Assembly (NCBI RefSeq): GCF_001941945.1
Contig: NZ_CP015585.1
Location: 186,001 to 250,000, forward strand
Source of the DNA: Roseomonas gilardii
GTDB lineage: Bacteria > Pseudomonadota > Alphaproteobacteria > Acetobacterales > Acetobacteraceae
Reading direction: 5' to 3'
Length of the DNA: 64,000 bases
This document shows, piece after piece, positions 11,518 through 21,139 of this stretch. The notes beneath the pieces were generated by a model. That model was not told where the DNA came from. It did not search any database and saw only the letters and a program-made list of their open reading frames with translations. Numbering within the stretch: the first letter of the stretch is position 1; every line of letters starts with the position of its first letter. The position numbers were made by a program, and so were the translations under genes.

Positions 11518-11614
11518 CGGGTGCCGCGCCGGGCCAAGGAGCGGATCGGGCGCTTGGCGCCGGGGGGCGGGACCTCTATCGAACAAGGTTGGGGCCGTGG
11601 GAGGCGAGTATCGG

Positions 11615-13483
11615 ATGAGTGGGGCGTTGCTCGACAGGCTGAGGAAACTGCTGTGGAGCCCGCCGCCCACCTCCGACGTTCCTCAGCCGAAGCCGGACGA
11701 GCGCTATGACCTCCTCCTGAACGAGGAGAGCCAGGCGATCCTCGTGAAGGTCACCGACGTCGAAATGTTCACCGCGGGGAGGAAGCGCCGCGTTGTGGCG
11801 GCGAACCTCCATGCGGAACGCCTGGAGCGCCTTACCTGGGTCGAAGAGGAGGCACTCTGGCACCATCGCTACTGCAGGGATGAGGCCCTTCTCCGCGACC
11901 TCGTTGGAAAGGTCGAAGCATTCATGGCCGTCAGAGACTCCCATGCGGAGCCCTACCACGGCGCCCTGTCGCATTCGGCCCCGCTCAAGAAGTTCAACCT
12001 TCACGCGATCCGCCCGGAACTCGTCGAAGACGCCGCACGGGCCGAGGAATCGGTTTCAGTGACGGAAGCCCCCGGGGAGTACGTGTTGTCCTCGGTTCGC
12101 GGTCTCAGCGACGACGACGAACGGTTGATCGGGATCTGGTCGCACGGCCTAGGCCTCCCACCAGGTCAGCCGGAGAGAGCCAAGAACATCATCAAGCGCA
12201 TGGCATACGCCCGACTGGCCGAGCGGCTCGTCCTGGAGTTCATCCCGAAGGTGTACGGGTGCCCGGCCGAGGACGTATCCCTCACGCAGCTGAAGAGCCC
12301 GTCCGGCCTATGGCAACGCTGCGACATCGTGGCGAACGGCCACCATCTGGATGTGAAGAACCATCTGCAGTACGGACGGGGATGCCCACACCCGTACGTC
12401 AAGGACTTCAAGCGCGTCGCTGGCCGTGACGTCGCCATCGCTGGCGTGGCGACGGAGCATTGGAGGCCGGTGAGGGCGCACCAAGTTTTCCTCGGCGTCA
12501 TTCAGCTCGCCGATATCGAGAAGGTCAAGGCGGCGATCAACGAGATGCCGGGCCGCAAACACGCCGTGACCCTCCAGTTCCATGACGACAAGCTGCCCGC
12601 ATGGGCGTTCGAGCTACCCGGCGTCGCCCCGGATTACGAGCTGCTGTTTGACTTGGCGCGAACCTTCGCAGGATGGCCGGAGACCACCCTCGCCGCCGCC
12701 ATCGCGTGCGGCCGGGAGAAGGAGGCCGCCCTCTACGAAGCGCTGGACGATGAGCGGAAGAGCATCGTTGACCGGTTCTCGACATTGATCGAAGGCGCTG
12801 GCTACTCCAAAGCCACCATTGCCATGTTCGCCATCTCGGAGTTCATGGCGCGTTGCAGGAAGGGCGGCAGGCATGCGGAGTTCATCCGATTTCTCCGCGA
12901 CATCGTTACCTTCGAAGGGTTCAGCCGTTACGAGCGGCCCCTCAAGCCCGGCAGCATCTTCGGATCGCTGTCGGAGAGGATCCAGAGCAGGCACCGCCTG
13001 CGGCAGCACCCGGCCGTCTCCACCGTCGTGTTCGGCCGCGCTTTCCCGCACGCAGTCCAGGAAGGCCGTGCAGACAGCCCGTACGAGGTCGCCATCGACC
13101 TTGAGGAAAGCCAGTGCGGCGGTCTGCACGATCCGACCGACTCCATCGCGGAGCTGTTTGACCTTCTCGGAAAGGCAGGGGGCGGCATCGCGGCGCAGGA
13201 TCTCTCCTTCGTCCATTTTGACGTCCAAGGCCCGCATGTGCTGGTCGGGAAGACAGCGGACGGCGCGGTGAGGACCGTCTACGCCAACTGCGGGGGCGAA
13301 AGGGGCGGCTACGCCTGCAACACCTTCCCGCTGGTCATTGGGGTGAACGCGAGCTGCGATCGGTGCGGCAAGCTGATCTGCAAGCAGTGCCATCACTGCT
13401 CGCCGGATTGCGACAGGCCGAGGCCAGTCGTGGTCGGCCGCCGCGGTCGTCAGGGTACGTCGAAGCGGCTGGCCTACAGGTAG
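11615..13483 (+). CDS. Orphan protein with PD-(D/E)XK nuclease-like signature and C-terminal cysteine cluster
   Basis: A 622-residue protein with no recognised full-length family. Residues ~200-250 fit a PD-(D/E)XK core: E203/E208 on a helix (AERLVLEFIPKVYGC), then CDIV with D237, then LDVKN with D246-x-K248 nine residues later. The middle is helical and hydrophilic. The C-terminus carries CDRCGKLICKQC and HHCSPDC, a cysteine pattern able to bind one or two zinc ions. I start at the ATG at 11615 behind GGGAGGCGAG; a longer frame from 11495 is unlikely. It stands alone on the plus strand between IS66 debris and a DUF1612 gene. A restriction- or defence-type nuclease is possible but is inference. 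Confidence 0.6.
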   Translation: MSGALLDRLRKLLWSPPPTSDVPQPKPDERYDLLLNEESQAILVKVTDVEMFTAGRKRRVVAANLHAERLERLTWVEEEALWHHRYCRDEALLRDLVGKVEAFMAVRDSHAEPYHGALSHSAPLKKFNLHAIRPELVEDAARAEESVSVTEAPGEYVLSSVRGLSDDDERLIGIWSHGLGLPPGQPERAKNIIKRMAYARLAERLVLEFIPKVYGCPAEDVSLTQLKSPSGLWQRCDIVANGHHLDVKNHLQYGRGCPHPYVKDFKRVAGRDVAIAGVATEHWRPVRAHQVFLGVIQLADIEKVKAAINEMPGRKHAVTLQFHDDKLPAWAFELPGVAPDYELLFDLARTFAGWPETTLAAAIACGREKEAALYEALDDERKSIVDRFSTLIEGAGYSKATIAMFAISEFMARCRKGGRHAEFIRFLRDIVTFEGFSRYERPLKPGSIFGSLSERIQSRHRLRQHPAVSTVVFGRAFPHAVQEGRADSPYEVAIDLEESQCGGLHDPTDSIAELFDLLGKAGGGIAAQDLSFVHFDVQGPHVLVGKTADGAVRTVYANCGGERGGYACNTFPLVIGVNASCDRCGKLICKQCHHCSPDCDRPRPVVVGRRGRQGTSKRLAYR

Positions 13484-14002
13484 GGGGGATCCGCCGCTTC
13501 CAATTGGTTCAACCGGCTGACGCCATCCGGGCGTCTTCCGGTCAGGACGCGGCCGCAAGCGCCTTTGGTGCTCCCGATCTGCCACCCGGCGCGCCGGGCT
13601 GGTCGGGGAAGCGCAGTGGGGCTGGGCGCCCCCGGTCCGCGCGGGAGCCTCGACGACGCGGCCCGGGAAGACCGCCGGAACCGGCCACGCCTTGGGGCGT
13701 CCACCCTCTCAGCAGGGATCCGGGGTCTGCGGGGCGTCCATCGGGGGCGACGCTAGCCGGGGGTGGGGCGCGACGCAAAGCAATCCGTCCGCAAATGGGG
13801 ATTAGCGGACGGAAGGACGGGCGCTGGCGGCGGGGGCGCGACGCGGCGCTTGGGGTGTTTGGCGGGGCGGCGGAGTAACACAAGTGATACCCGTCTATCA
13901 GTTTCAGAATACCTTATAGATCGCTGTTTTACGGTGTATCCTGGAAACGAAGACCGGGAGCCCAGAAGTCCCCTCCAGCGTCTTCGGGCGGAGGTTTGGT
14001 GC
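13484..14002. other. Gene-free spacer upstream of the DUF1612 gene
   Basis: About 520 bp without a convincing gene. The first two thirds are extremely GC-rich and give only shadow frames. The last 130 bp drop in GC around 13880-13945 and contain an imperfect inverted pair (GATACC at 13894 region and GGTGTATC near 13935), so the promoter and a possible operator of the next gene probably lie here. Confidence 0.4.
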
Positions 14003-15115
14003 ATGGCAGGCTGGGACGAGGACGATCCGGACGACGGCGGCACGCCGCCCTGGGCCACGCGCCGGTCCGGTCCGCATCCGCCGGCAGCCGCCCCCGATCC
14101 CGCCCGGCTGCTGGCGCCACTCGCCCGGGCCGAGGACTTCCTCTCACGTCTCGACGCCCGCGCCGGGGCCGCTTCCGGGGCGTTGCGCGAGGGTCTGGTC
14201 GCCCGCCTGGCGCTGGCCGAGGCTAGCTCCTGGCTCACCCAGGCGGGCCTGCCCACCCATCCGCACGACCTCGCCCTGCGTGCCGCCGGCCTCACCGGCT
14301 CCTGGAGCGCCGCCTCCGACCTCCATCGCCTGGAGCGCGCCATGCCCGCCACCTGGGGCGGAAGCGACGGCGAGGTGGGCGCGGTCGCCGCCGAGCACCC
14401 GGTGGAGCAGGCCCTCGCCCTGGCCCGCCTGCTGACGCGGCTGCCGGTCTTTTGGGGCGATCCGCTGGACGCGGCGGAGACACTCGCCGCAGCGTTGCGA
14501 TCCTTGGGCGACAGCGCCTGGCCCGCGGCCACCGCCTCGCCCGGCGCCGCGATCCCGGACGTCGCGGCCTGGCGGCGAAGCTGGCTGCAAACGGGAGAGG
14601 GGGTGCCGGCGCTGCCCGCCGCCGCCGAGGCCGCGGCCCGCTGGATGCGCGAGGCCGGGGAAGGCGACGTCGCCCGGCCGGAGCCGCAGCAGGCGATCTT
14701 CCTGGCCGCCGTGCTGCTGAAGCGCCGGCGGCGGCTGGCTCAGGTGCCGCTGGTCTTCTGGAGCGGGGCCGGGCCGGGGGAGCGGCTGCCGCGACCCACC
14801 GGGGATCCGGCCGCTTGGCCGGGACTGTTCCTCGCCCGCGTGGCCGCCGCCGCCCGGCGCGGGCTGGAGGTGCTCGACCGGCTGGAAGCGGCACAGGCAA
14901 AGCTGGCCGCGCTGACCGAAGGCACGCGGCGCTCCTCCTCGCTGCCGGCGGCCGCCGAGCTGCTGCTGTGCCGGCCGATCGTCACCGCGCCGCAGCTGGC
15001 CAGGGACCTCGGCCTGACCCATCAGGGCGCGCTGCTGATCCTGGCCCGGCTGCGGGGGGCCCGGATCGTCCGGGAGGTGACGGGCAGGGGGAGCTTCAGG
15101 GCTTACGCAGCCTAA
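14003..15115 (+). CDS. DUF1612 / RHE_PE00001-type protein with C-terminal helix-turn-helix
   Basis: A 370-residue protein of the kind found on many alphaproteobacterial plasmids and genomic islands. The N-terminus is acidic (MAGWDEDDPDDGG). The body is helical and alanine-rich, with the conserved AEDFLSRLDARAGAA and LREGLVARLALAEASSWL segments. The C-terminal ~55 residues form a helix-turn-helix (ARDLGLTHQGALLILARLRG, then a wing). Start at 14003 chosen because GGAGG lies 8 bp upstream. The function of the family is not established; the C-terminus suggests DNA binding. No obvious operon partner. Confidence 0.75.
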   Translation: MAGWDEDDPDDGGTPPWATRRSGPHPPAAAPDPARLLAPLARAEDFLSRLDARAGAASGALREGLVARLALAEASSWLTQAGLPTHPHDLALRAAGLTGSWSAASDLHRLERAMPATWGGSDGEVGAVAAEHPVEQALALARLLTRLPVFWGDPLDAAETLAAALRSLGDSAWPAATASPGAAIPDVAAWRRSWLQTGEGVPALPAAAEAAARWMREAGEGDVARPEPQQAIFLAAVLLKRRRRLAQVPLVFWSGAGPGERLPRPTGDPAAWPGLFLARVAAAARRGLEVLDRLEAAQAKLAALTEGTRRSSSLPAAAELLLCRPIVTAPQLARDLGLTHQGALLILARLRGARIVREVTGRGSFRAYAA

Positions 15116-15170
15116 TCCGCACCGACCGAGCCTATCGCTACAGCAAATCCTTCAGGCTGGAAGACAATAG

Positions 15171-16430
15171 CTAAAGCGCGACCATGCCTGCCCAGAACAT
15201 GCTCTGGTTTTTGACGTCGATGTCATACTTCCGGACGAAGCTCAGTCTCCCATCGTCTCCAACACGGAATACCGATAGTCCGGCATGAACCGTCTTCAAC
15301 CGGTCACCCTCCCGCACCGTAACGGGCAGATTGTGCTCGGCAACCAATAGGTGACCGCTCGGGTCGATATGGAAGGTGCGCGGGTGGATCCCATGCGTTT
15401 CCACATGCTGGATGGGTCGGGGCTCGCCGGTCGGGTTGTCAATGTCATAGACGACGATGCTGTTCTCGCCACCCTTGAAGACCTGGGTGCCGCCCACCTC
15501 CTCCGTCTGTTCGGCGCGGTTCGCGCAGTAAAGAAAGCGGCCGTTGGGGTGCACATGGATGGGACCCGCAGCCTGACGGGCACGGATGTTTCCGGGCTGC
15601 GCCAGCGTGCTGACACGGAACAGGATGTCCGGCTGAATCCGCCCGTCCCTCATGCGCAGGAGACCGACCTGGTTCTGCGTTTCGATCGACAGATAGATCC
15701 AAGGTTTGATCGGGTGGAAGTCGACGTGGCGCGGTCCGAAGTTCCGGCCGCCATCGGGAGCGATGGAGAATTCGTTCGAGAGTCGCCCGTCATCGTAGTC
15801 GAATACCTTAAGGGCGCCGGGCTCCTCTGCCTTCTGACCGGTTCCTTCATTGCCGCGCGTGACCAGAACAGCCTGCCCATTGTCCGGGGTCACCCGCGCC
15901 TGGTGGGCGTAGATGCCCGCATCGATCGGATCGGTCTGCTTGATCTCATTTCCAGGCGTGAAGTCTTCGTTCACCTGGTAGATCCGTAGCGCACTTGGCT
16001 TGTTGAAGGAGACCAGGATGTTTCTCGATGGGATGTCCGTGCTCAGGTGGATAGGCCGCGTCGGCAAGGTCACGGGTGCCCCATGCGGAGACAGCGCGCC
16101 TGACCCCTCGTCGATCCGGAGTGCCACGAGATGATGCGAGTTTCCGGGCGCGGCACCATTGCCTGGAGCGGTGCTGCTGGTCGCGACGTACAGGAACCTG
16201 CCCGAGCGATGCGGCCAAGCATACTGCACGCTGTCCGGCAAGGTGATCACACCGCGCTTTGTGAGGGTGGCCGCTTCGACATCGACCTCATAGTGAAAGA
16301 GGTTCGCGCCCACATTCGCATAGAGGGCCACTCGGCCAGGCATCCCACGGCCGGGATGCTGCCCGAACGAGGTGGCGGGGATAGCAAGGCTGCCAGCAGT
16401 GATGCTCAAGAACGTCCTCCGTTCGATCAT
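15171..16430 (-). CDS. Secreted lactonase family protein (beta-propeller, 6-phosphogluconolactonase-like)
   Basis: A 419-residue protein with a twin-arginine signal at its start (MIERRTFLSITAGSLAIPATS), so probably exported folded. The rest is a seven-bladed propeller of the lactonase (PF10282-like) family, seen in repeated strand units such as GRFLYVATSS, SRNILVSFNKPSALRIYQV, GRFLYCANR and GHLLVAEHNL. It would hydrolyse a sugar lactone, generating an acid for the neighbouring transporter and dehydrogenase. The start at 16430 has GGAGG 7 bp before it; the longer frame reaching 17051 is a fusion with the antisense of the MFS gene and is rejected. Substrate unknown. Confidence 0.85.
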   Translation of the reverse strand: MIERRTFLSITAGSLAIPATSFGQHPGRGMPGRVALYANVGANLFHYEVDVEAATLTKRGVITLPDSVQYAWPHRSGRFLYVATSSTAPGNGAAPGNSHHLVALRIDEGSGALSPHGAPVTLPTRPIHLSTDIPSRNILVSFNKPSALRIYQVNEDFTPGNEIKQTDPIDAGIYAHQARVTPDNGQAVLVTRGNEGTGQKAEEPGALKVFDYDDGRLSNEFSIAPDGGRNFGPRHVDFHPIKPWIYLSIETQNQVGLLRMRDGRIQPDILFRVSTLAQPGNIRARQAAGPIHVHPNGRFLYCANRAEQTEEVGGTQVFKGGENSIVVYDIDNPTGEPRPIQHVETHGIHPRTFHIDPSGHLLVAEHNLPVTVREGDRLKTVHAGLSVFRVGDDGRLSFVRKYDIDVKNQSMFWAGMVAL

Positions 16431-16510
16431 GGTTTTCCTCCGTAAGCTTGTTGAGTTTCTGTCCCGGGCGCAAAAATCGCTCGATCGGCTGTATTCAGCT
16501 TGGCGCGCGC

Positions 16511-17830
16511 CTACTCCTCCCGGATCACCAGCCGGAGCAGGAAGGCGAACAGCGTGGACACGGCGAGGAACCCGGCCATGGCCAGGAGCCCTGCCTCGAA
16601 GGAGCCTGTCGCGTCCTTCAGCCAGCCGACGATCGTCGGACCGAAGAAGCCCCCCGTGGTGCCGACCGTGTTGATGAAGGCGATCCCGCCCGCTGCGGCG
16701 ATCCCGGTCAGGAAGCGGGTGGGGATCGACCAGAAGATTGCCCGGGCCGATGTTACACCGACCAGAGCGGCTGCCAGACCCAGCAGCGACAGATCGAAGC
16801 GGCCGGTCGAGATGGCTAGCAGGAAGCCCAGGGCGCCCAGCAGGCAGCAGGCCGTGAGATTGACGATCTTGCGGCCGGAACGGTCGGCGGAGCGGGCCCA
16901 GAGGATCATCCCGATGCTCGCCGCGAGGTAGGGCAATGCCGAGACCCAGCCAACCTGCATATTGGTCAGATCCTGCCCCTTCAGGATGAGCGGCAGCCAG
17001 ATCTGGATGCCATAGGAACCGACGGTGAAACCGAGGTAGACGACCGTGCACATCCAGACGCGGATGTCGCGCAGCGCCACGCCCAGCCGGCTGACAGCGC
17101 GATCCCGCTTCTCGCTCTCGATGCTGGTAATGATGGCTTGCCGCTCATCGGGTGTCAGCCAATGGGCGTCCTGCGGACGGTCGGTCAGTACAAACAGGAG
17201 CACAATGCCGATGATGGCGGCCGGCGCACCCTCCACCACGAAGAGCCACTGCCAGCCGGCCAGGCCCAGGGCCCCATCCATTTCCAGTAGAAAGCCGCTG
17301 AGTGGGCCGCCGATCAGGGAGGACACCGGAATGGCAACCAGGAACCAGGAGAGGATCCGGGCGCGATACTCGGCCGGGAACCAGGCGGACAGGAAATAGG
17401 CGATACCCGGAAAGAAGCCTGCCTCGGCCACACCCAGCACGAAACGCAGCAGGTAGAAACTGATCGGCCCCGAGACAAAGCTCATGGCACAGGACAGCAG
17501 GCCCCAGGATATCATGATCCGGGAGATCCACAGCCTGGCGCCGTACCGGTAGAGCAGCATGTTGCTGGGCACCTCGAAGCCGCAATAGCCGACGAAGAGG
17601 ATGCCAGCCCCCCAGCCGAACTGGGTCGCCGTCAGGCCTATGTCGCGGTTCATCTGCAAAGCCGCGAAGCCGATGTTGGTGCGGTCGAGAAAGTTGAAGG
17701 CGTAGGCCAAAGTCAGGATCGGCAGCATGCGCCAGATGACTTTGCGGAATGCGGACCGTTTCAGCGCTTCGGCACTGATGGGCGGGCTGACAGAACCCGG
17801 ACGCTGGATGGCTGCTTCGCTCATGGACAT
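16511..17830 (-). CDS. MFS transporter, anion:cation symporter type
   Basis: A 439-residue transporter with 12 hydrophobic segments and an extended cytoplasmic loop in the middle (DRPQDAHWLTPDERQAII). The motif NFLDRTNIGFAAL in helix 1 is the signature of the ACS subfamily, which takes up organic acids such as hexuronates, tartrate or phthalate. Start at 17830 (MSMSEAAIQRPG) chosen from the AAGGGA site; frames extending to 18052 overlap the dehydrogenase gene. It lies 80 bp upstream of the lactonase and 52 bp after the dehydrogenase, all on the minus strand, so one catabolic operon is likely. Confidence 0.9.
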   Translation of the reverse strand: MSMSEAAIQRPGSVSPPISAEALKRSAFRKVIWRMLPILTLAYAFNFLDRTNIGFAALQMNRDIGLTATQFGWGAGILFVGYCGFEVPSNMLLYRYGARLWISRIMISWGLLSCAMSFVSGPISFYLLRFVLGVAEAGFFPGIAYFLSAWFPAEYRARILSWFLVAIPVSSLIGGPLSGFLLEMDGALGLAGWQWLFVVEGAPAAIIGIVLLFVLTDRPQDAHWLTPDERQAIITSIESEKRDRAVSRLGVALRDIRVWMCTVVYLGFTVGSYGIQIWLPLILKGQDLTNMQVGWVSALPYLAASIGMILWARSADRSGRKIVNLTACCLLGALGFLLAISTGRFDLSLLGLAAALVGVTSARAIFWSIPTRFLTGIAAAGGIAFINTVGTTGGFFGPTIVGWLKDATGSFEAGLLAMAGFLAVSTLFAFLLRLVIREE

Positions 17831-17882
17831 TTCCCTTGTTTTTCTCCCTTGGCGGGATGTCCCGCCACGCCTTCGCCAGAAT

Positions 17883-18932
17883 TCAGGCGATGGCAACGCG
17901 AGCAGACAGGGCTTTGAGCTTGGCCAGGAGCGATGGATCAACCCGGATGCCATCCCGCCGTGCCCGCATGAGATTGCGGTTCTCGATCTCGCCCGGCACC
18001 AGCACCGGCGCATTCGGATCAGCAGGCGGTGTGGAATGCAGGATGCCGACAAAATCGTTCATCCGCTCGGACAGCCAGTTCGCGGTGCCGAGGCGCTTCG
18101 TGTCGATCAGCAGGAAGTAGTGCCCCAGGTTCTGGGGAGATTCGGGAGATTCGACCCACGACTTGACATGCGTGAGATAGGCGGCACCGGACAGCAGGCC
18201 AGCGAGCAGGTCGACCACCAGCGCCAAGCCATAGCCTTTATGGCCGCCAATGGGCAGCAGAAAGCCGTTCAGCGCTTCGTTCGGATCCGTGGTGGGTTTG
18301 CCCGCCCGGTCGGTTGCCCATGTGTCCGGGATCGGCTGGCCAGCCTTGGCGGCATTGCGGATCTTCGCGCGCGCCGCGACGCTGATCGCCATGTCGAGAA
18401 TGATCGGCTCGCCACCAGGGTTGGGAAAGCCGAAGCCGCAGGGGCTGTTGCCCAGACGTGCCTCGCTGCCACCCCAGGGGGCGATGGTGGTGGTGGCGTT
18501 GCTGCCGATCAGGCTCGCGAAACCTGCCTCGGCCGCGATGTGGCTATAGGGCGAGACGGGACCGAAGTGGTTGCTGCCACGGGCAAGCGCCAGGCCTACC
18601 CCGCCCGTGGCGGCAGCATCCATCGCAGCCTCCAGGGCACGCATTCCGACCAGCGGTCCCACACCGTTATCGCCATCGACCCTGACGATCGCCGGAGCCA
18701 CATGTTCCAGAACGATGTCGGGTCGTGGATTGATGCCGCCGATCTTGAGCCGCTCGCCATAGGATTCGATCCGGCCCACACCATGCGTGGCCACGCCGAA
18801 CATTTCGGCGAGCACCAGCACGCGTCCGGCATCAGCGGCATCCCTGCGCGAAAGGCCCAGGCCCACCAGCGCCTCGGTCGCAAGAGCCATGAGTTCGGCT
18901 TCGGAAAGCTGGCTTGGTGCTTGTTGCTGCAT
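17883..18932 (-). CDS. Malate/L-lactate dehydrogenase family oxidoreductase
   Basis: A 349-residue NAD(P)-dependent 2-hydroxyacid dehydrogenase of the Ldh_2/MDH-2 family (malate, ureidoglycolate, sulfolactate and similar substrates). Family features are the catalytic-histidine region THGVGRIESY, SNHFGPVSPYSHIA, the glycine-rich NSPCGFGFPNPGGEPIILDMA and the GGHKGYGLALVVDLLAG motif. Start at 18932 (MQQQAPSQLS) from GGGAGA upstream; the frame to 19064 is longer but lacks a ribosome site. First gene of the operon that also holds the MFS transporter and lactonase, and divergent from the lysR remnant. Confidence 0.88.
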   Translation of the reverse strand: MQQQAPSQLSEAELMALATEALVGLGLSRRDAADAGRVLVLAEMFGVATHGVGRIESYGERLKIGGINPRPDIVLEHVAPAIVRVDGDNGVGPLVGMRALEAAMDAAATGGVGLALARGSNHFGPVSPYSHIAAEAGFASLIGSNATTTIAPWGGSEARLGNSPCGFGFPNPGGEPIILDMAISVAARAKIRNAAKAGQPIPDTWATDRAGKPTTDPNEALNGFLLPIGGHKGYGLALVVDLLAGLLSGAAYLTHVKSWVESPESPQNLGHYFLLIDTKRLGTANWLSERMNDFVGILHSTPPADPNAPVLVPGEIENRNLMRARRDGIRVDPSLLAKLKALSARVAIA

Positions 18933-19087
18933 CGTGGCGTCTCCCTGCTCTTCCCCGGAAGGCCATGCCTTCCTGGCCAGTCGATCTCCGCTGGCAGCAA
19001 AGATCTCGCGAGAAGCAATTATGGGGTATTGGAAAGACACATAAAAACCGCGCAAATACCGCATTCAGACAACAGGAATCCTAAGCA

Positions 19088-19415
19088 ATGGATACGCATT
19101 TCCTGGAAAGCTTCGTGGTCGTCGTCGAGAGCAGTTCCATGGCGGAAGCGGCCCGGAAACTGAACATGGCTCCCGCTACGCTTGCCTTGCGGATCCGCGC
19201 TTTGGAGGAGGAGTTGGGCTTCGCCCTGGTGACCCGCGCCGGACGTGCCACAAAGCCGACGCCGGCTGGCGCCTTGCTCGCACAACGTGCCATCGGAATT
19301 TTGCGTGACCTGCGTGACCTGAAGACTTTGGACGAGGAAGGAAGGCCCAGGGGACAGATACGGCTGGGTGTGGCGCAGACGGCCATTGCTACAGTGCTGT
19401 GCGATGCGTATTCCG
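19088..19415 (+). pseudogene. LysR-type regulator truncated by IS21
   Basis: The first ~107 residues of a LysR regulator are intact: MDTHFLESFVVVVESSSMAE, then the helix-turn-helix (AARKLNMAPATLALRIRALE). The reading leaves the family at codon ~106 where the IS21 end begins (about 19405); the effector-binding domain is gone and the frame stops at 19444. It is divergent from the dehydrogenase-MFS-lactonase operon, as expected for its activator, so that operon has probably lost its inducible control. No continuation of lysR is seen beyond the IS, so sequence was also deleted. Confidence 0.85.
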
Positions 19416-19575
19416 GAGCAAGTCGGCACCTGATTCCGATTTGAAGTCGGCCGTTGATTCCGGGATGAAGTCGGCCATTCCGATCTGAAGTCGGCACCCC
19501 TGTGGGGTGGGTGGTTGCTCGACCGCTGGGCTGGGCCCGGGCCTCCTTTCTCGCTGGACGCGAGGGGGAGCCCGG

Positions 19576-21126
19576 ATGCCAGCCGAGAGAGTGTCGATGC
19601 GACGAGTGCGAGAGATCCTGCGGCTGAAGTACGAGGCGTGCGCCTCCGACCGGGCGATCGGCCTTGCGGTGGGCGTGGCGCGCAGTACGGCGCGGCTGTG
19701 CCTGGACCGGGCAGCGGCGGCCGGCCTGGCCTGGCCGCTGCCGGCGACGCTGACGGACGGTGCGCTGGAGGCACTGCTGTTCGCGGGCGGCGGGGCGGTT
19801 GCCGGGCAACGGCGCAAGGCCGAGCCCGACTGGGCCGTGGTGCACCGGGAACTACGCCGGCCCGGCGTGACGCTGATGCTGTTGTGGGACGAGTACCGGG
19901 CCAGCACCCCGGATGGCTACCAGTACAGCCGTTGGTGCGAGCTCTACCGAGGCTGGGAGGGCCGTCTGTCGCCGGTGATGCGGCAGGTCCATCCGGCTGG
20001 CGAGCGGCTGTTCGTCGACTTTGCCGGGCAGACGATAGAGGTGATCGACCCGGCCATCGGCGAGATCCGCGCGGCGCAGGTGTTCGTCGCGGTGCTGGGG
20101 GCATCGAGCTACACCTATGCCGAGGCGGTGTGGACCCAAGGGCTGCCGGACTGGATCGGTGCCCATGTGCGGGCGCTGGAGTTCCTGGGCGGCGTGCCGC
20201 GGCAGATCGTGCCCGACAACCTGCGCGCGGGCGTGCTGCGGGCGAACTGGTATGAGCCCGGGCTGAACCCGACCTACGTCGACCTGGCGGCCCACTACGG
20301 CACGGCGATCCTGCCGGCGCGGGTCCGCAGGCCCCGCGACAAGGCCAAGGTCGAGGCCGGCGTGCTGGTGGTCGAGCGCTGGATCCTGGCCCGCCTCCGG
20401 CACCAGCGTTTCGCCTCGCTGCCGGCGCTGAACACGGCGATCGCCGCGTTGCTCGAGAGCCTGAACACGCGGCCGATGCGTCGCCTGGGCATCAGCCGTC
20501 GCCAGCTGTTCGAGGAGCTGGACCAGCCTGCGCTGGCGGCCCTGCCAGCCGAGCCGTTCGTCTATGCCGAATGGCGCATCCGCCGGGTCGGGCTCGACTA
20601 TCATGTCGATGTTGACGGCCACTACTACTCGGCGCCGCACCGGCTGCTGCGCCAGCAGGTCGAGGCCCGCATCACCGCTCGGACGGTGGAGCTGTTCCAC
20701 AAGGGCGAGCGGGTCGCGGTCCACATCCGCGGCGGGCTGCGCGGCCGGCACACCACGCTCGCCGAGCACATGCCGCAGGCGCACCGGCGTCATGCCGAGT
20801 GGACGATCGAGCGGATCGGCCGCGAAGCGGCCGCCATCGGCCCAGCCACGGCAGCGCTGGTGGCGATCATCCTCGAAAGCCGGCCACATCCGGAGCAGGG
20901 GTTCCGCGCCTGCCTCGGCATCCTGCGGCTGCTGCGGACCTATGGGCAGGAGCGGCTGGAGGCGGCCTGTGCCCGTGGCCTGGAGATCGGCGCCCGCTCC
21001 TACGGCTCCATCCAGTCGATCCTGCAGCACGGCCTCGACCGCCAGCCGGCGTCACGCCGGCCGCGGGAGAGCGACGAGCTGCCCCTGCTGCACCCCAACA
21101 TCCGGGGCTCAGGCTACTACCATTGA
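19576..21126 (+). CDS. istA: IS21 transposase IstA
   Basis: A 516-residue IS21 transposase. The N-terminus has a helix-turn-helix (REILRLKYEACASDRAIG). The DDE catalytic core is recognisable from FVDFAGQTIEVID (first D), the VPDNLRAGV stretch (second D) and the KAKVEAGVLVVERW segment (E). Start at 19576 (MPAERVSMRRVRE) after GAGGGGGAG. It ends 13 bp before istB, a standard arrangement. Confidence 0.93.
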   Translation: MPAERVSMRRVREILRLKYEACASDRAIGLAVGVARSTARLCLDRAAAAGLAWPLPATLTDGALEALLFAGGGAVAGQRRKAEPDWAVVHRELRRPGVTLMLLWDEYRASTPDGYQYSRWCELYRGWEGRLSPVMRQVHPAGERLFVDFAGQTIEVIDPAIGEIRAAQVFVAVLGASSYTYAEAVWTQGLPDWIGAHVRALEFLGGVPRQIVPDNLRAGVLRANWYEPGLNPTYVDLAAHYGTAILPARVRRPRDKAKVEAGVLVVERWILARLRHQRFASLPALNTAIAALLESLNTRPMRRLGISRRQLFEELDQPALAALPAEPFVYAEWRIRRVGLDYHVDVDGHYYSAPHRLLRQQVEARITARTVELFHKGERVAVHIRGGLRGRHTTLAEHMPQAHRRHAEWTIERIGREAAAIGPATAALVAIILESRPHPEQGFRACLGILRLLRTYGQERLEAACARGLEIGARSYGSIQSILQHGLDRQPASRRPRESDELPLLHPNIRGSGYYH

Positions 21127-21139
21127 GGAGAAACAACCC

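Noticed and set aside
10624-11670. 348-codon minus-strand frame as one gene
   Set aside because: It joins antisense hdeD/IS66 sequence to an unrelated fragment; only the part at 11219-11517 looks protein-like.
15171-17051. 626-codon frame as a fused lactonase
   Set aside because: The first 207 codons are another frame of the MFS gene; the lactonase has its own Tat signal and ribosome site at 16430.
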